Assembly: GCA_033032865.1 (NCBI GenBank)
Contig: JAWHQI010000068.1
Coordinates: 7,254,001 to 7,318,000, forward strand
Source: Dactylorhiza incarnata
Lineage: Eukaryota; Streptophyta; Magnoliopsida; Asparagales; Orchidaceae
Reading direction: 5' to 3'
Length of the DNA: 64,000 nucleotides
Both the position numbers and the translations under genes were made by a program. Shown piece after piece: positions 1-10,953 of the stretch. Every line of letters starts with the position of its first letter. Positions within the stretch are counted from its first letter, which is position 1. Under the pieces are notes generated by a model. It ran no database searches. It saw only the letters and a program-made list of their open reading frames with translations, and was not told the DNA's origin.

Positions 1-1184
1 GGAGTGGTCAAGATACAATGCATCACCATAAGGTGGTGATCGTCCTCTAAATCACTTGGGACCTCATCTGGGTCACCCTCCTCTTCAGCCTCATATACGT
101 AATCAGTGGGATCGGTCGTCGAATCTAAAAGGGTTATGGCCTTAGTCTTTGTTGGGCATTCGAATTCATAGTGACCTTGAATGCCGCAAGAATAACATGT
201 AGTGTTGGCATTGCTAACCTTCCCTATGGGGACATGCTCACTCGCCGGATTCCTACTGTTTCTAGCGGTGATCACTACAGACTTTGAATCGGAAGACCTA
301 AACTTTTTCTTATCCGGATACGTGGAGGAAGACGCTCCAACCGTGGACTTGTTCTTCATGTGGGAATAACGAGAGTGGGCCTTAGAGGCAAGATGCTTTT
401 CAATGTCAAGGGCGGCATTGAAAGTCATGTTCAGGTCTGTGTGACCATAGCGCAGGAGCTTCCTCTGAATATCGGGTTGAAGTCCCTTACGAAATCTAGA
501 TAGGGTCACCTTGGGAATCTCCCTAAGATCACAACGCACCATACGGTCCTTCAGCTCTACCATATATTTAGCTACCGAGTTTGAGCCCTGCCGCAGGGTG
601 GCAAGCTCATCGAACATCTGTGTTCGGTGGTATGCTGGGACGTACTGATCGATCAGCAAATTCTTCATCATCGGCCAACCTATAGGTGGCACTCCCTGCC
701 CGGCTCCTAATCTCTGCTCCTCATTCAGCCAATAAGTTTTCGCACGACCTGTTAACTTCATCCTGGCAACTTGGACATTTTGAGGGTTCGTCAGGTTGTG
801 CCATTCGAAGTTGCATTCCATATCCACTACCCAAGTAAGGAAGACCTGGAGGATCTCCCAAACCATCGTAAGAGGGGGCGTCAATCTTAACGGCCCTAGT
901 AATATCAAAATCACGCTCGTGGCGGTGTTCTCGAGTGGGCACTCGGGGAGAGTTCCCGTCGGAATCCGAATCATGGACCTGTTGGTGCCGGTCGGGCTGC
1001 CCAACATTAACGGGTGGTGGTGGCGGCCTCCCTAATTCAGAAGGATTTGTGCTAACATGCTCCTAAGCTCGGTCATCTCATTACGTAGCCCCTCTATGGC
1101 CTCATCGTTACGATCCCCGTGCTCATTCGCAACCATCCTAGACGATGAAGGTGTGTTATACTCCGTTCCTAGTCTAGTGCGCAT
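1..1184 (-). pseudogene. gag: Gypsy gag polyprotein, 5'-complete, broken
   Basis: Gag forms the particle that packages the element's RNA. A start codon at 1184-1182 opens a reading frame that meets a TAG at 1034-1032. From about 865 down to position 1 another frame encodes a typical gypsy gag core, with an FEWHNLTN-like segment and then MFDELATLRQGSNSVAKYM at about 618-560. A CCHC zinc knuckle (CYSCGIQGHYEFEC, CX2CX4HX4C) lies at about 158-199. At least one stop and one frameshift near 865 separate the start from the gag core, so the copy is dead. The 3' end and pol lie outside the window. The family is recognised from the gag core and knuckle spacing. Confidence 0.8.
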
Positions 1185-1440
1185 GTAGTTTTGGACAAAA
1201 TAATAATAAGTGAATTTTGTAGTGCAGATTAAAATTTAATTTTTTTTGGCAGAAAATTATTTTCGGGATGTTACTAAAAAGGAGAACCTACAGAAATTTG
1301 TTTGGTATTTTTTTGACGAAAAATAAAGATTTTAGCCCGCTATTCGCAGACCACCGAAATTTCTTTTTTGATTTTTTTTTATTAGTTTGCGCCACGGAAT
1401 TGAATATCGAGGGTGTATCAATTGAGAAATTGACACGACC

Positions 1441-1453
1441 GCCTCTGATACCA
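1441..1453 (-). other. Primer binding site, initiator tRNA-Met type
   Basis: On the minus strand, three bases after the LTR end, TGGTATCAGAGGC matches the plant initiator-Met primer-site consensus with one change. It fixes the LTR/internal boundary and the minus orientation. Confidence 0.85.
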
Positions 1454-1456
1454 AAT

Positions 1457-2512
1457 TGATGTAGTGTTGTCCGTGATTTTAGAGATTTGACACGAACGAA
1501 ATGCCTCACTACGCCTTTCACACCGAGATCTATCGCACCTACGCAAGCATCTATCGCCGCAATATGTTTCGCATCTAACAGAGCACATTCACCACAAGGG
1601 GAGGAATGATCGACTCTAAAATAACGGTCGGAAGAGAGTCGGATTATTCCCCAAAATTAACATAAACGTTGCCAATCCTTTTTGAGAGCAAAATCAAGGC
1701 TATAAACCAAGATCCGCTCAAGCAAATTGGACCTACCCGATGCGGAATAAAAAGATTCGATAACAACGAAATCGATTCAAAAATTTGCAAATGGAGTATT
1801 TAAAAATCGCGAATAAAACGGTTGCTCGTTCTCCACAAATCTAAAGAAAGAAATCGCAAAGATGGGGAAGAAGTTACCCAACCTGGATCTATATTTGCAC
1901 AAGATATGTAGGAGAATCACTCTCTCCACGGTACCACCGGCGTCACACTGAATGGGGGTTGCAACCTTCTTCCTTGGAGTCGCACCGAAGGAGTCCACGC
2001 CGGAGTCGCACCGAAGAGGGTTGGAGGAGGCAAGAGACGGCTTCACACCATCAAGGCGGCGGCGGCAAGAGGGGAGCCTCCTTTGGCCGAAATTCTCTAG
2101 GGAGAATTAGGTTTTGCTTTTTTTTTTTTTTCCAAATCTTCCTTCATCAAATTAAAACACTCCTATATATAGGAGTTACTAAACAAATCCAACCATCCAA
2201 TGAATGAGATGAAGATCTCATCAATCCGGATGGCTATTAACACACCAAATGTTTAAATGCAAGAAATAAATAAAAATAATACTCAAACGAATATAAAATT
2301 ATTACCTAAACATGTAATATTTTTATAATCGCAATTATAAAATAAAATGCATATTAATTAGAGAATTTGGTCTTCAAGCGGGCTTAGCACGCCGTGGGTG
2401 GAGGTTGTAACGTCGTCTTCCGTTAGCGTCAACAGGACACCTAAAATCTTTATGTTGTTGTGCAGTGGCAACCGGATCATCATCAAGTAGTGGTGGAGGG
2501 GTCGCGGCATCA
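1457..2512 (-). repeat. 5' LTR of the gypsy element
   Basis: About 1056 bp with TG...CA ends. It aligns by eye with 28005-29228 and with the split LTR 34129-34693 plus 41183-41660. It contains G/C-rich repeats of the type GGAGTCGCACCGAAG near 1975-2015 and an AT-rich U3 (2200-2370). Confidence 0.8.
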
Positions 2513-3306
2513 CCTGCCTAGGCGAAAATCGAGTTTTCGCCCGCTTGTCAGAGATCGCTTGTCAGAGATCCCGACGACCTGAATATGAGAGATCGCTTAA
2601 TGGACTAGCTCACAACTCTTTCCAGGAAGTTTTGATTTCTTATGCATTGAAACAGTATTTATAGACCTTCCCGCATTTATGATGCTCGCGATCTCCACGG
2701 TCAAAGCGAACATTTTCAAAGTTCCAGTGAAACTTGAAAATATGCGGGGATCATATTTGCTCGGAAGTCCGCAACCTCAACTTTTCGATCAGAATTATCG
2801 GCCCCGGCAGTCTCAATTTTCTGTGACCGCCCAAACCGCCTGTCTCATCTTCGACAAATTCTCCAAGGCACAGGCAGTGAGGTTCTAGTGAGATCACTTG
2901 ATTGCGTGGTCTGATGATTTTTTCTCTCTTTATGTTAATTTCACCCCATGTATCTCCTCTTCTCTGCCCCGGTTCTCATGTATCTCGGACAACCCTTTAT
3001 TTTTGTACCTACCCGTTTGGGCAGACCCCTGCGTCTATAAAGAGATGGTAGGGGTACCAAAAATGAGACTTTTGATTCGAGCCTCCAGCTTATGACCTAT
3101 ATAAGCGGTCATGAATTTTGTCTCTTTTCTACCTCTCACCCTGACCTGTTTTAGACCCTCCTGTAATACTTTTTTGATCAATCAAAGACGATTTTTCCTC
3201 AGCAACCTCTCTTCTGGTATCCTTTAGCCCAAGTAACCAATACTACACAGTCCCCCATCATCCCTTTGAAGTGTGAATTTTGGAGGTACAATTTTTGTGT
3301 CAACAA
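2513..3306 (+). repeat. Possible fragment of another LTR
   Basis: No gene. The stretch has promoter-like TATA boxes (CTATAAAGAG near 3036, CTATATAAG near 3100), an AATCAA-rich region near 3180 and ends in GTGTCAACA near 3305, as many gypsy LTRs do. The gypsy element at 1-2512 may have inserted into it. No second copy is in the window, so this is a guess from layout. Confidence 0.3.
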
Positions 3307-3883
3307 ATGCGACCGTTCTACGTTTAAGTCCATCATATAAACGTAAAACGACATCCAATATCCACACATATACTAAACCGTCAATACAATATGAAACGTA
3401 ATCGACCCGATTAATTAGATTACATAAGTTGGGTTTATGTTAATGACAACCTAGTAATGCACATAATTAACATATTTGAATCATACGATTGTTATATCTA
3501 AAAATCTCTCTTTTGGTCCAATGCATGTTCAATTCTTAAATGTGCATTACATGACACAATCTTATGAGCTCAAAATTGTTGTCATTCTCAAAAACGTTTT
3601 CATCCAATATGGTTCATGATTGTGTTAATGAACTGGTTCCGCATAGTCTTTCATCTCTGAAGTCTCTGTTGGTGAGGTTGAAGGGGCTGACATGCTGGCT
3701 GGGGAGACCGACAGAGAGGTCGTGAACAGTCCTTGTTGTGGGAGGGGAAAGATAAAGGAGCCAGAGAGGAAGAGAGGATTGTCGGAGGAGGAGATGAAAC
3801 CGGAAGAATTTGATTTGTGAAAATGAAGGAGAAATATGAAAGTGGTTTGCACATATCATATTTTAGGATTTAATTTTATGTAT
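3307..3883. other. Unrecognised AT-rich spacer
   Basis: I see no gene, tRNA or repeat structure that I can support. A short purine-rich stretch at 3690-3840 is open in several frames but has no recognisable motif. Confidence 0.4.
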
Positions 3884-4326
3884 TTTAAAAGGACGTTGTT
3901 AATAGCAAACCTTGAACTGATATTAGCAAATCATCAAAACTTAAAAAATACGCGTTTTTTGAAAATACGCCTTATAGGTGCATTTTTAGGAAAAGTGTTC
4001 AACATCAAAGTTGTAGATGTCGTCGAGATCTACAACTTTCGTGTTGAACATTTTTCCTAAAAATGTACGGGTTAGGCGTATTTTCAAAATGCACAAAATA
4101 TTTCACAATAGTCTCGCGCATTTTGAAAATACTCTTAACCCGTGCATTTTTAGGCAAAATGTTCAACACGAAAGTTGTAGATCTCGACGAGATCTACAAC
4201 TTTGATGTTGAACACTTTTCCTAAAAATACACCTATAAGACGTATTTTCAAAAAACACATATTTTCTTAAGTTTTGATGGTTTGCTAATATCCGTTCAAG
4301 ATTTGCTATTAACGTCCTTTTAAAAT
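3884..4326. repeat. Foldback (palindromic) MITE-like element
   Basis: The two halves are inverted copies of each other: AAAAGGACGTTGTTAATAGC at the left end matches the reverse complement of the right end near 4300-4322, and similarity continues through both roughly 215-bp arms. Each arm holds an inner hairpin of the form GTTGTAGAT...ATCTACAAC (about 4010-4037 and 4173-4201). The left end is approximate. The right arm abuts the MULE terminal repeat at 4327 with no spacer. Confidence 0.75.
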
Positions 4327-4346
4327 TAGGCGATTGTTATCCGCAC
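4327..4346 (+). repeat. MULE left terminal inverted repeat
   Basis: Twenty bases that are the exact reverse complement of 8231-8250. Beyond this core the ends diverge but keep CGCA/TGCG-rich motifs. Confidence 0.85.
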
Positions 4347-4477
4347 AGCACATTTGGATATTCGCACTCGAAATAAGGTATTTTTTTCCTCCCATCGTTA
4401 AGATAATCGCACTTTGAGTTTTTTTCCCGCATAGAAAAATCCCGCGACACTCTCCCGTCCGAAACCCTAATCCCGCC

Positions 4478-4690
4478 CTGCTACCGCGCCTCCCTCCCCC
4501 CTCGACGGCGCTCCCCCTCGACGGCGACTCCCTCCACGGCGACCCCCTCCACGGCGACCCCCTTCCACGGCGACCCCCCTTCCACGACGACCCCCCTTGA
4601 CATTGCTTCCAAGTTTTTTCGCAGATAGCGGGATTCTCAGACTCGCTTCGACGGCGACCCCCTTCGACGGCAACCCCCTCCACGGCGACC
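4478..4690. repeat. GC-rich minisatellite inside the MULE leader
   Basis: Short repeats of the form CCACGGCGACCCCCT, about 15 bp, lie between the left terminal repeat and the transposase. Base composition differs sharply from the AT-rich remainder of the MULE, so it may be captured host leader sequence or a local expansion. Confidence 0.6.
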
Positions 4691-4973
4691 TACCAGAACA
4701 GTAAATGTTGTCTTCCAGAATTTATTTAGAGCATAAATAATATCACCCATATGAGATGCACACAACAACATACCCTACTTTTCACAAATCCTTCATGTCT
4801 AATTGATCCAGTTTTTGCATTTCAGGTTAGCTTGTGCATTTCGCTTCATATTTGATACATTTCCTCCTTCATCCTTCAGGTATCCTCTATTCCGAAAATT
4901 TCTTAAATTTATTTTTTCGTTTTTTCATTAATAATTATTTACTAGATTTAATGTGATGTTTAGGGTTGAGAAG

Positions 4974-6810
4974 ATGTCCGATGATTCAAAACACCTGGAT
5001 AATGCATGTTTAGCTATAATCGGTACAAATATCATTCATTTTGGCGTATTCATTTTTTATCTTGGGGAATTTTCTTTTAACTAGTTTTGTGTTATGTATT
5101 TTTTCAAGATTCAAAATGTTACAAAGATGAAAAAGAATCAAAGGTTGAAGTTGATGTGGGTATTCATTTTGAGACAAAAATGTATTTTGTTCAAGAGAAG
5201 AGTTGGTAGATTGGGCTCGTTCCGTTGGTAGAAGTTTTGGTTTTGTTGTTACTATTAAAGCGTCAGATAATCTTGTTGGACGTCTTACACCTACTGTTTT
5301 GTTGGGCTGTGATAGAAGTGGATACTATAGAGAAAATCAAAACAAAAAAGGGTGGGTTAAGAAAGGTATTCGCAAAACCACATCCAAGAGATGTGGTTGT
5401 TTATTTGCACTTAGAGGAAAGAAGGTGGCCAAATTAGATGAGTGGAGAGTGGAAGTTATATGTGGCACCCACAATCATGAGAAAGTTCATTTAGAGGCGC
5501 ATGCTTATGCTGGAAGGTTAAACCCTGAGGAGGACAAATTAGTTGAACAGATGTACAGTGCGGGTGTTAAACCCAGGAAAATATTAACATATGTCAAAGG
5601 GTAAAATATTAATAACACAACTGTGATGCGGACAATATATAATGCAAGGGCTAAGATACACAGGAAGCAGTTAGAGGGTCATACTCCAATACAGTTTTTG
5701 TACAAGTGCATTGAAAATGCGGGCTATGTCAGTTTCAGTAAAGTGATGGAAGGTACTAAGAAACTTCAATGTCTTTTTTTTGCACATCCTACTTCAATCA
5801 AGTTGACGAATATGTTTCCAACCATTTTCCAACTTGATTGTACATATAAGACAAATAGATATCGAATGCCACTCTTATGTATTGTTGGGATGGCCTCTAC
5901 CTGTAAAACTTTCTATTCATGTTTCACATTTCTATCGGATGAAACTCAATCGAGTTATGAATGGGCTTTGAATTGTTTTAAGTCTATACTTGCCCCGGAG
6001 AGTCTGTCAACCGTTATGGTGACTGATAGAGAAATTGCTCTAATGAATGCTATATGCAAAATTTTTCCAAATGGAAAACATAATTTATGACGTGTTCACA
6101 TCAACAGAAACATTCTTGCTCATTGCAAAAAATTATTTACTAATGGCAAGGAATTTGAGAAGTTTATGTTTGACTGGCAGAGATTGATTGAAGTTGTTAC
6201 GGAAAGTGAGTTTAACATTGCCTTTAATGAATTAGTTGCTACTTATTCTACACTACATTCTGATGTTTTGGACTATGTTATCGCAACTTGGATTGAGCCA
6301 TATAAAGATCGGTTTATGTCACCATGGATTGATAAGTTTTTACATTTGGGTAATTCATGCACTAATCGTGTGGAGGGGGGTCATAGTCAGTTGAAAAAAA
6401 TTTTGGAAGTATCAATAGGCAACTTGACAACAATATGGAAGACTTTTGACCTAAAGATAAATCTTCAAATTACAGATATTAAAAGATCATTTGGCGAAAG
6501 TTGTATACAGATAAGTAATGATTTCACAGGTGTGTTATACTCAAATGCAATCGGTAAGGTTTCATTACATGCTCTACGGTTCATCAAGGAGGAAGAAGAA
6601 TTAGTAAAAAAAGGTATGCACTTTTCGTCAGTTCCTGAATGTTCACACTTGAAGAGATATACTATGGGTTTACCGTGCGCGCATGAATTATTTTCATACA
6701 TCACTAACTCCAAAGGATTTCCCTTATGGTTGATTCATCCTCATTGGAAAGAACTAGTACTAAATGAAACTCTTGGTGTGGACATAGAGAACACCATTGC
6801 ATTGAGGTAG
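4974..6810 (+). pseudogene. MULE transposase (MURA-like) with FAR1-type N-terminus, broken
   Basis: MURA-type transposases bind the terminal repeats and cut and join the element. A short first exon is possible (ATG at 4974, GT near 5023, AG near 5108). A two-base frameshift near 5190 precedes a FAR1/WRKY-GCM1-like zinc region (LGCD...RCGCLF...CGTHNHE, about 5300-5485). The DDE core follows: first Asp in FQLDCTYKTNRY (about 5830), second in VTDREIAL (about 6022), candidate Glu in NRVEGGHSQLKK (about 6375). A SWIM-like region near 6640-6685 reads CSHLKRYTMGLPCAH, with His where the second Cys is usual. In-frame stops at 5602-5604 and 6088-6090 interrupt an otherwise continuous frame, which points to recent decay. 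Confidence 0.85.
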
Positions 6811-6896
6811 AACGAGTTGTACAAAAATTCTACGATTCAAATGAACAACAGAAAGGAGAAATCAAACGAAAATTAAGAGAAATCATAGATCCAACT

Positions 6897-7693
6897 TTGA
6901 GTCAAACAAAGGAGCCATCAGTACCGTTAAAGTTAAAAGGAAGACCAAAAGGAAGTTACAAAAAATTTAAAGAGGATGTTCTCTCAACAAAACGACTCCC
7001 ATCCCACTTTGAGTATGCCTTGTTGGAGGAAAGAATGATGGAAACAAAGCAACTAAAAAAAGGAATAAGTTGCCGATTCGTAAGAACCTAAAATTTGTTG
7101 ACAAAGTACGCCACCATTTCACACCCTTTTGGTCTAAACACATAGTGGACACCTTCGACGTCTTGGGTGATGGACATTGTGGGTACCGGGTTATTAGTGA
7201 TGCTTTGAATGTAAAGGGTGATTGGCAACAAGTACGCAATGATCTGTATTGGGAAATTGAAAACAAAAAAGATTTATATGATGTGATTTATGGAAGAGAA
7301 AGGCGATCGGAGCTGGCACAATCTATACAATGTACAGAAACTCCTGCTCCATTTGCTAAGTGGATGACACTACCAGATATGGGGCTTGTAATCTCTTCAT
7401 GCTACAACGTAGTGTTGGTTCAGTCGTCCAAGGTTCAAAACTTGACTTTTCTACCGCTTCACTCATCTATGCCGGAAGAGCCGACACTTATTTGCATTGG
7501 TTTCATAAATGATAATCATTACATTCGGTTGAATTTAAATGATTGCTCTCCGATACCACACATCACTCCATGTTGGGTGAGACATCATGAACAGATTGCG
7601 GAAAGTTGGGAAAGACATTATAACGGTCGTTGCCAAGCACCACCACCATATATGGGACCAACCAATTTAGTAGTGCTGGATGATCTTCAATGA
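6897..7693 (+). pseudogene. OTU-type cysteine protease module of the MULE
   Basis: OTU proteases remove ubiquitin; plant MULE proteins with a C-terminal OTU-like domain are a known class. A basic linker with an AT-hook-like KLKGRPKGSYKK lies at about 6930-6965. After a frame change near 7070 comes a domain with the catalytic-type DGHCGYR (about 7170) and, 130 residues later, a candidate His in INDNHYIRLN (about 7507). The stop is at 7691-7693. It follows the transposase on the same strand and was probably its C-terminal part, now separated by the stop at 6808-6810 and a frame change. Catalytic activity is inferred from motifs only. Confidence 0.7.
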
Positions 7694-8230
7694 TGTGAGG
7701 TAAAGAAATTTTAATTTTAACTTGCTTAAGTATATACTAATTCTATTTGTAGATTAATTTTTTAACCCTAAAAATTTGCAGGATTAAAAGTTATGAATAT
7801 AAAGAAGACAACATTGAAGAATTTTTGAGTTGTCAAATTTTGCTAACTATTTAAGGTACAAATAGTGAAGATACATTTTTATTAGCATATAAATATTCAG
7901 TTTGCAAGTTTATATTTTCTAACATTTTTGTACACATTAATTACAGGGTTAAAGTGCAGTGATGACTACAAAGAAGACAACATTGACAATTTACTTATGT
8001 TTAAATTATTTGCTTTTATGTTCTCCAAAAATATTCAGTTTTGTCAACTTTAGATGATATTATGGCCTATTGAAATATTTGAGAACAAAAAAAGGTTTTT
8101 TAGAAATTTTAAAAATTTTGCTTTGCAGATATCAAAATATTGCTTTGCTGATAACAATTTTATTTGCGGATAAAAATTTAACAAAAACAGCTTTGCGGAT
8201 AAAAAAAATTTGCGGATAGCCAAAACTGTA
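7694..8230 (+). other. MULE 3' region with duplicated short exon-like segment
   Basis: AT-rich. A segment centred on AAAGAAGACAACATTGA occurs twice (about 7801 and 7971), each preceded by an acceptor-like T-rich tract ending in AG, which suggests a duplicated small 3' exon. Sub-terminal TTGCGGATA-like motifs begin near 8120. Confidence 0.45.
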
Positions 8231-8250
8231 GTGCGGATAACAATCGCCTA
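8231..8250 (-). repeat. MULE right terminal inverted repeat
   Basis: Exact reverse complement of 4327-4346; marks the right boundary. Confidence 0.85.
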
Positions 8251-9165
8251 AAATTATTATGCAATTTGCACGTATCAAAAAATGACTTGCACTGTTGCAC
8301 ATAATAATTATCATAAATTATTATCATTCTTTAACCCTTATTTAAACGACAGCCCTGCTCCCGCATTTATTGTCTAGTTGTTGTGGAGATTTGTAGAACT
8401 CAATGCAAATTAAATGCCGAGGATTTATTAGGAGACGGATGTAAGCAGCTCTCTTTAATGCAGTGAGGCCGCAAAAAGATAGTAATTTTATCCTAATTTT
8501 CCTTCTATTAAAATTTTTTGGCAGGAATATCTTATTGCTTGAAGATCCAATCTGATCTTTTCTTCTGTCCCAGAACAAGGAACGGAGAATCTCTGGAAGT
8601 TAGATTGCCAATTCAACAGTAAAATATTATAAAACAAGTTGCCTGGCATGAAGAACTCCATATCTCGCCCGACACTACTATGGCAGCTCACATTTTCCGT
8701 GTATAACAAGGCAAAAATGTAAAATCACTCGAACTATGTTTCCGTAGCTTCCATCTATTTTCCGTTATCTTTTTTATAAGAGGCCTTTATAATATGAACC
8801 GTTTTTATTATTATCAAAGGGCGGCAAAGAGGGCTACAAAGGCTCAGATTAGGGCTTTTCGATCGGTGCAACTTTCTCCTTTGCGAAACCTTTGCTCAAC
8901 TTGTCTCTGCGTTCGACTCGACGGCGTTCCATCTTCCTCGACCTCTGATTCCTGCTTCGAAATAGTAAGACTCTCCATCTCCTTCATTCTAGCTCGGCTT
9001 CCGCTTCTTCCCCCCTCCTTCATTCGAGCACCGCCGATCCATCTCCTCTTCCCTAAGTGGTGGATTAATTAAATCCATGCATGGTTTACCATCATAAGTT
9101 TAATCCTAAATACATCGCATTTCCATGGATTTACTGTTATTCCATCAGCTCGAATAAATCATTAA
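8251..9165. other. Spacer; possible host 5' leader near 8740-9070
   Basis: No recognisable protein. Around 8780-8970 the sequence changes from AT-rich to a leader-like region (AGGCCTTTATAATATG, then TTAGGGCTTTTCGATC and TC-rich DNA). This looks like the promoter and first exon of a plant housekeeping gene, but no coding match can be named and no downstream exon follows. Confidence 0.25.
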
Positions 9166-10688
9166 GATTTGTTTGTTTGAACGGAATTGGCTTTATGAAA
9201 TTGACATTAGAGATTAGAAATCTAATTCTAATATTCGGCGCAACGGAATTTAAGTGGATTTCGGCTTTCAAGTGAAAACTAATGGCTTTAACTATGAACT
9301 AAAAAAATCAAATAGCCAATTCTTACCTCCGCTCATGGGTTTTCCGCATAATCGAATGTTTTCGCTAAAGTTTTTCAACCTACGCGCGCATTTTTCGCCC
9401 GGGTATGCGTTTTCCTATATGGTGTGTTTTTCGGCCGTGCACGAGTATTTCGGTCGGGCACGTGTTTTTCAACCGGACGTTCATTTTTCTTTCAGGCGAG
9501 CATTTTTTGCAAGCGATTTTTCGCTAGCGCGCGCGTTTTTCACCCGGGCGCATATTTTTCTTCCGGGCGGGCGTTTTTTCGGCCGACCAGGTGTTTTTCG
9601 GCCTGCCAAGCAATTTTCGCCCGAGCGCTCTTTTTTTGCTCGGGCGCGCGTTTTTCGGCCAAAAGCCCGTTTTTTCGGTAGGGCGCGCGTTTATCGACCC
9701 AGGCACACATTTTTTGACCAGCGCAAACTTTTTTTCGTTCGAGCGCACGTGAGTCCGCCCGGGCGCGCGTTTTTCAGTCGGGCGCAGATTTTTCCATCCG
9801 GGCGCACGTTTTTTCGCCCGGGCGGGCGTTTTTCGCCCGGACGAGCGTTTTTCGCCCGGACGAGTGTTTTTCGCCCGGGCGTACGCTTTTAGTCGGGCAC
9901 GCGCTTTTAGCCGGGCGCGCATTTTTCAGCCGGGCTCGCATTTTTCGGTCGGGCGCGTGTTTTTCGCCCGGGGGCTCGTTTTCGCACGTGCGCGCATTTT
10001 TCTCCCGGGCGCGTGTTTTTCGCCCGGGCTCGCATTTTTCGCCCCGGCGCGTGTTTTTCTCCCTTACGCACGTTTTCCGTGCGTGAACATGTTTTTTGCC
10101 GGGCGGCACATTTTTCGCCAAACCGCGTTTTTTTCGGCCCAAGCGCTTGCTTTTTGCTCGGGAGCGCATTTTTTGCCCGGGCCGCAAAACGCACACCTGG
10201 GCCGTAAAACACCAGCTCGCCCGAAAATGTGCTGCAGTGAAGAAAATACGCGCATGGGCAAAAAATGCGTGTCCAGACAAAATGTGTGCTTACGTGCCAA
10301 AATATGTACTCCCAACCGAAGAACTCGCGATCGGGCAAAAAATGCGGTCATGCGCGAAAAAAAACATCTTGGCGAAAAACACGCCTCCCGGAGAAAAATG
10401 CGCGCCCGAGAATAAATGTGCATCTGGGCGAAAAAATTGCGCTTGAGCGAAAAACGCGCGTATTAAAACTTATTATGAAATTTAATGCGTTCGACGCTGA
10501 CGCCTATTTTGAGTTTTATAAAATTATTGTATAACGTTAATTCAATACCAATTCCATCATTCAGCCGAACAAATTTTATGCCTCAATTCCAATTCTCTTG
10601 ACTGAATTCAATCTTACAGCCGAACAATAGAATTGAAATTTTGTACAAAGATAATTTAGAAAGCCAATTCGTTCAAACGAACGGACCC
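9166..10688. mobile_element. TIR-bounded non-coding DNA element enclosing a minisatellite
   Basis: The left end (from 9166, GATTTGTTTGTTTGAACGG) and the complement of the right end (from 10688, GGGTCCGTTCGTTTGAACG) form an imperfect inverted repeat that continues into a shared AATTGGCTT block. TAA flanks both ends (9163-9165, 10689-10691), compatible with a PIF/Harbinger-like target duplication but too short to prove it. No transposase. The middle is the GC-rich array described separately. Confidence 0.5.
9375..10470. repeat. GC-rich degenerate minisatellite with strand inversion
   Basis: Roughly 20-24-bp units alternate a G/C block (CGCCCGGGCGCG-like) with a T run (TTTTTC). From about 9375 to 10185 the T runs are on the plus strand; from about 10190 to 10470 the same unit is on the other strand (A runs, GCGAAAAA). 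The array is thus a large imperfect inverted repeat. Because units lack stop codons it yields long open frames on both strands rich in F-A-R-x-F-R-P-G, which I regard as by-products. Confidence 0.8.
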
Positions 10689-10822
10689 TAAGTAAATTCA
10701 TGGTCACTGTAATATTGTTAGGCGGCATATTCAGCTCCAATAAACCATTAAGTATGTATTATGTCGTGATAAAGCTCCATAATTAAATTTTATTATGTTA
10801 GATAAATGTCACAGTAGACTTA

Positions 10823-10950
10823 GGCTCCGTTTGGGGGGACTTATTTCATCGGTCAAGTGGTTACGACCGCATGAATCGGGCCTTAATTAAGGTCCGATTC
10901 ATGCGGTCATAACCGCTTGACCGGTGAAAATAAGTCCCTCAAACCAAGCC
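10823..10950. mobile_element. Tourist-like (PIF/Harbinger) MITE
   Basis: 128 bp that folds back almost completely on itself (left arm GGCTCCGTTTGG..., right arm ...CCAAACCAAGCC-like) around a TTAATTAA centre. It is flanked by TTA at 10820-10822 and 10951-10953, the classic target duplication of this class. Confidence 0.85.
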
Positions 10951-10953
10951 TTA

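Larger units (their letters stand above)
1..2512 (-). mobile_element. Ty3/gypsy LTR retrotransposon, 5' part, cut by window edge
   Basis: Read on the minus strand this is LTR (2512 to 1457), primer site, then gag running off the left edge. The LTR starts TGATGCCGCG and ends CTACATCA in the element's sense. The same family recurs as a solo LTR (28005-29228) and as the 3' LTR of the element ending at 41660. Pol is outside the window. The base after the LTR on the plus strand (2513, CCTGC) should be one target-site copy; its partner is not visible. Confidence 0.85.
4327..8250 (+). mobile_element. Mutator-like DNA transposon (MULE), decayed autonomous copy
   Basis: The ends are a perfect 20-bp inverted repeat (TAGGCGATTGTTATCCGCAC at 4327-4346, its complement at 8231-8250), followed by degenerate sub-terminal copies of TTGCGGATA. 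Inside are a FAR1-like plus MULE transposase (4974-6810) and an OTU-type protease region (6897-7693). No clean 9-bp target duplication is visible; only AAAATT is shared at both edges. The transposase carries stops and a frameshift, so the copy is not autonomous now. Confidence 0.85.

Noticed and set aside
8794..9072. Small protein-coding gene at 8794
   Set aside because: Looks like a leader region; no domain, no downstream exons, and a TE begins at 9166.
9254..10415. Several long open frames on both strands (up to about 200 residues) rich in F-A-R-x-F-R-P-G
   Set aside because: They come from a minisatellite whose units contain no stop codons in most frames. Frames on both strands, no start context and no conserved domain.
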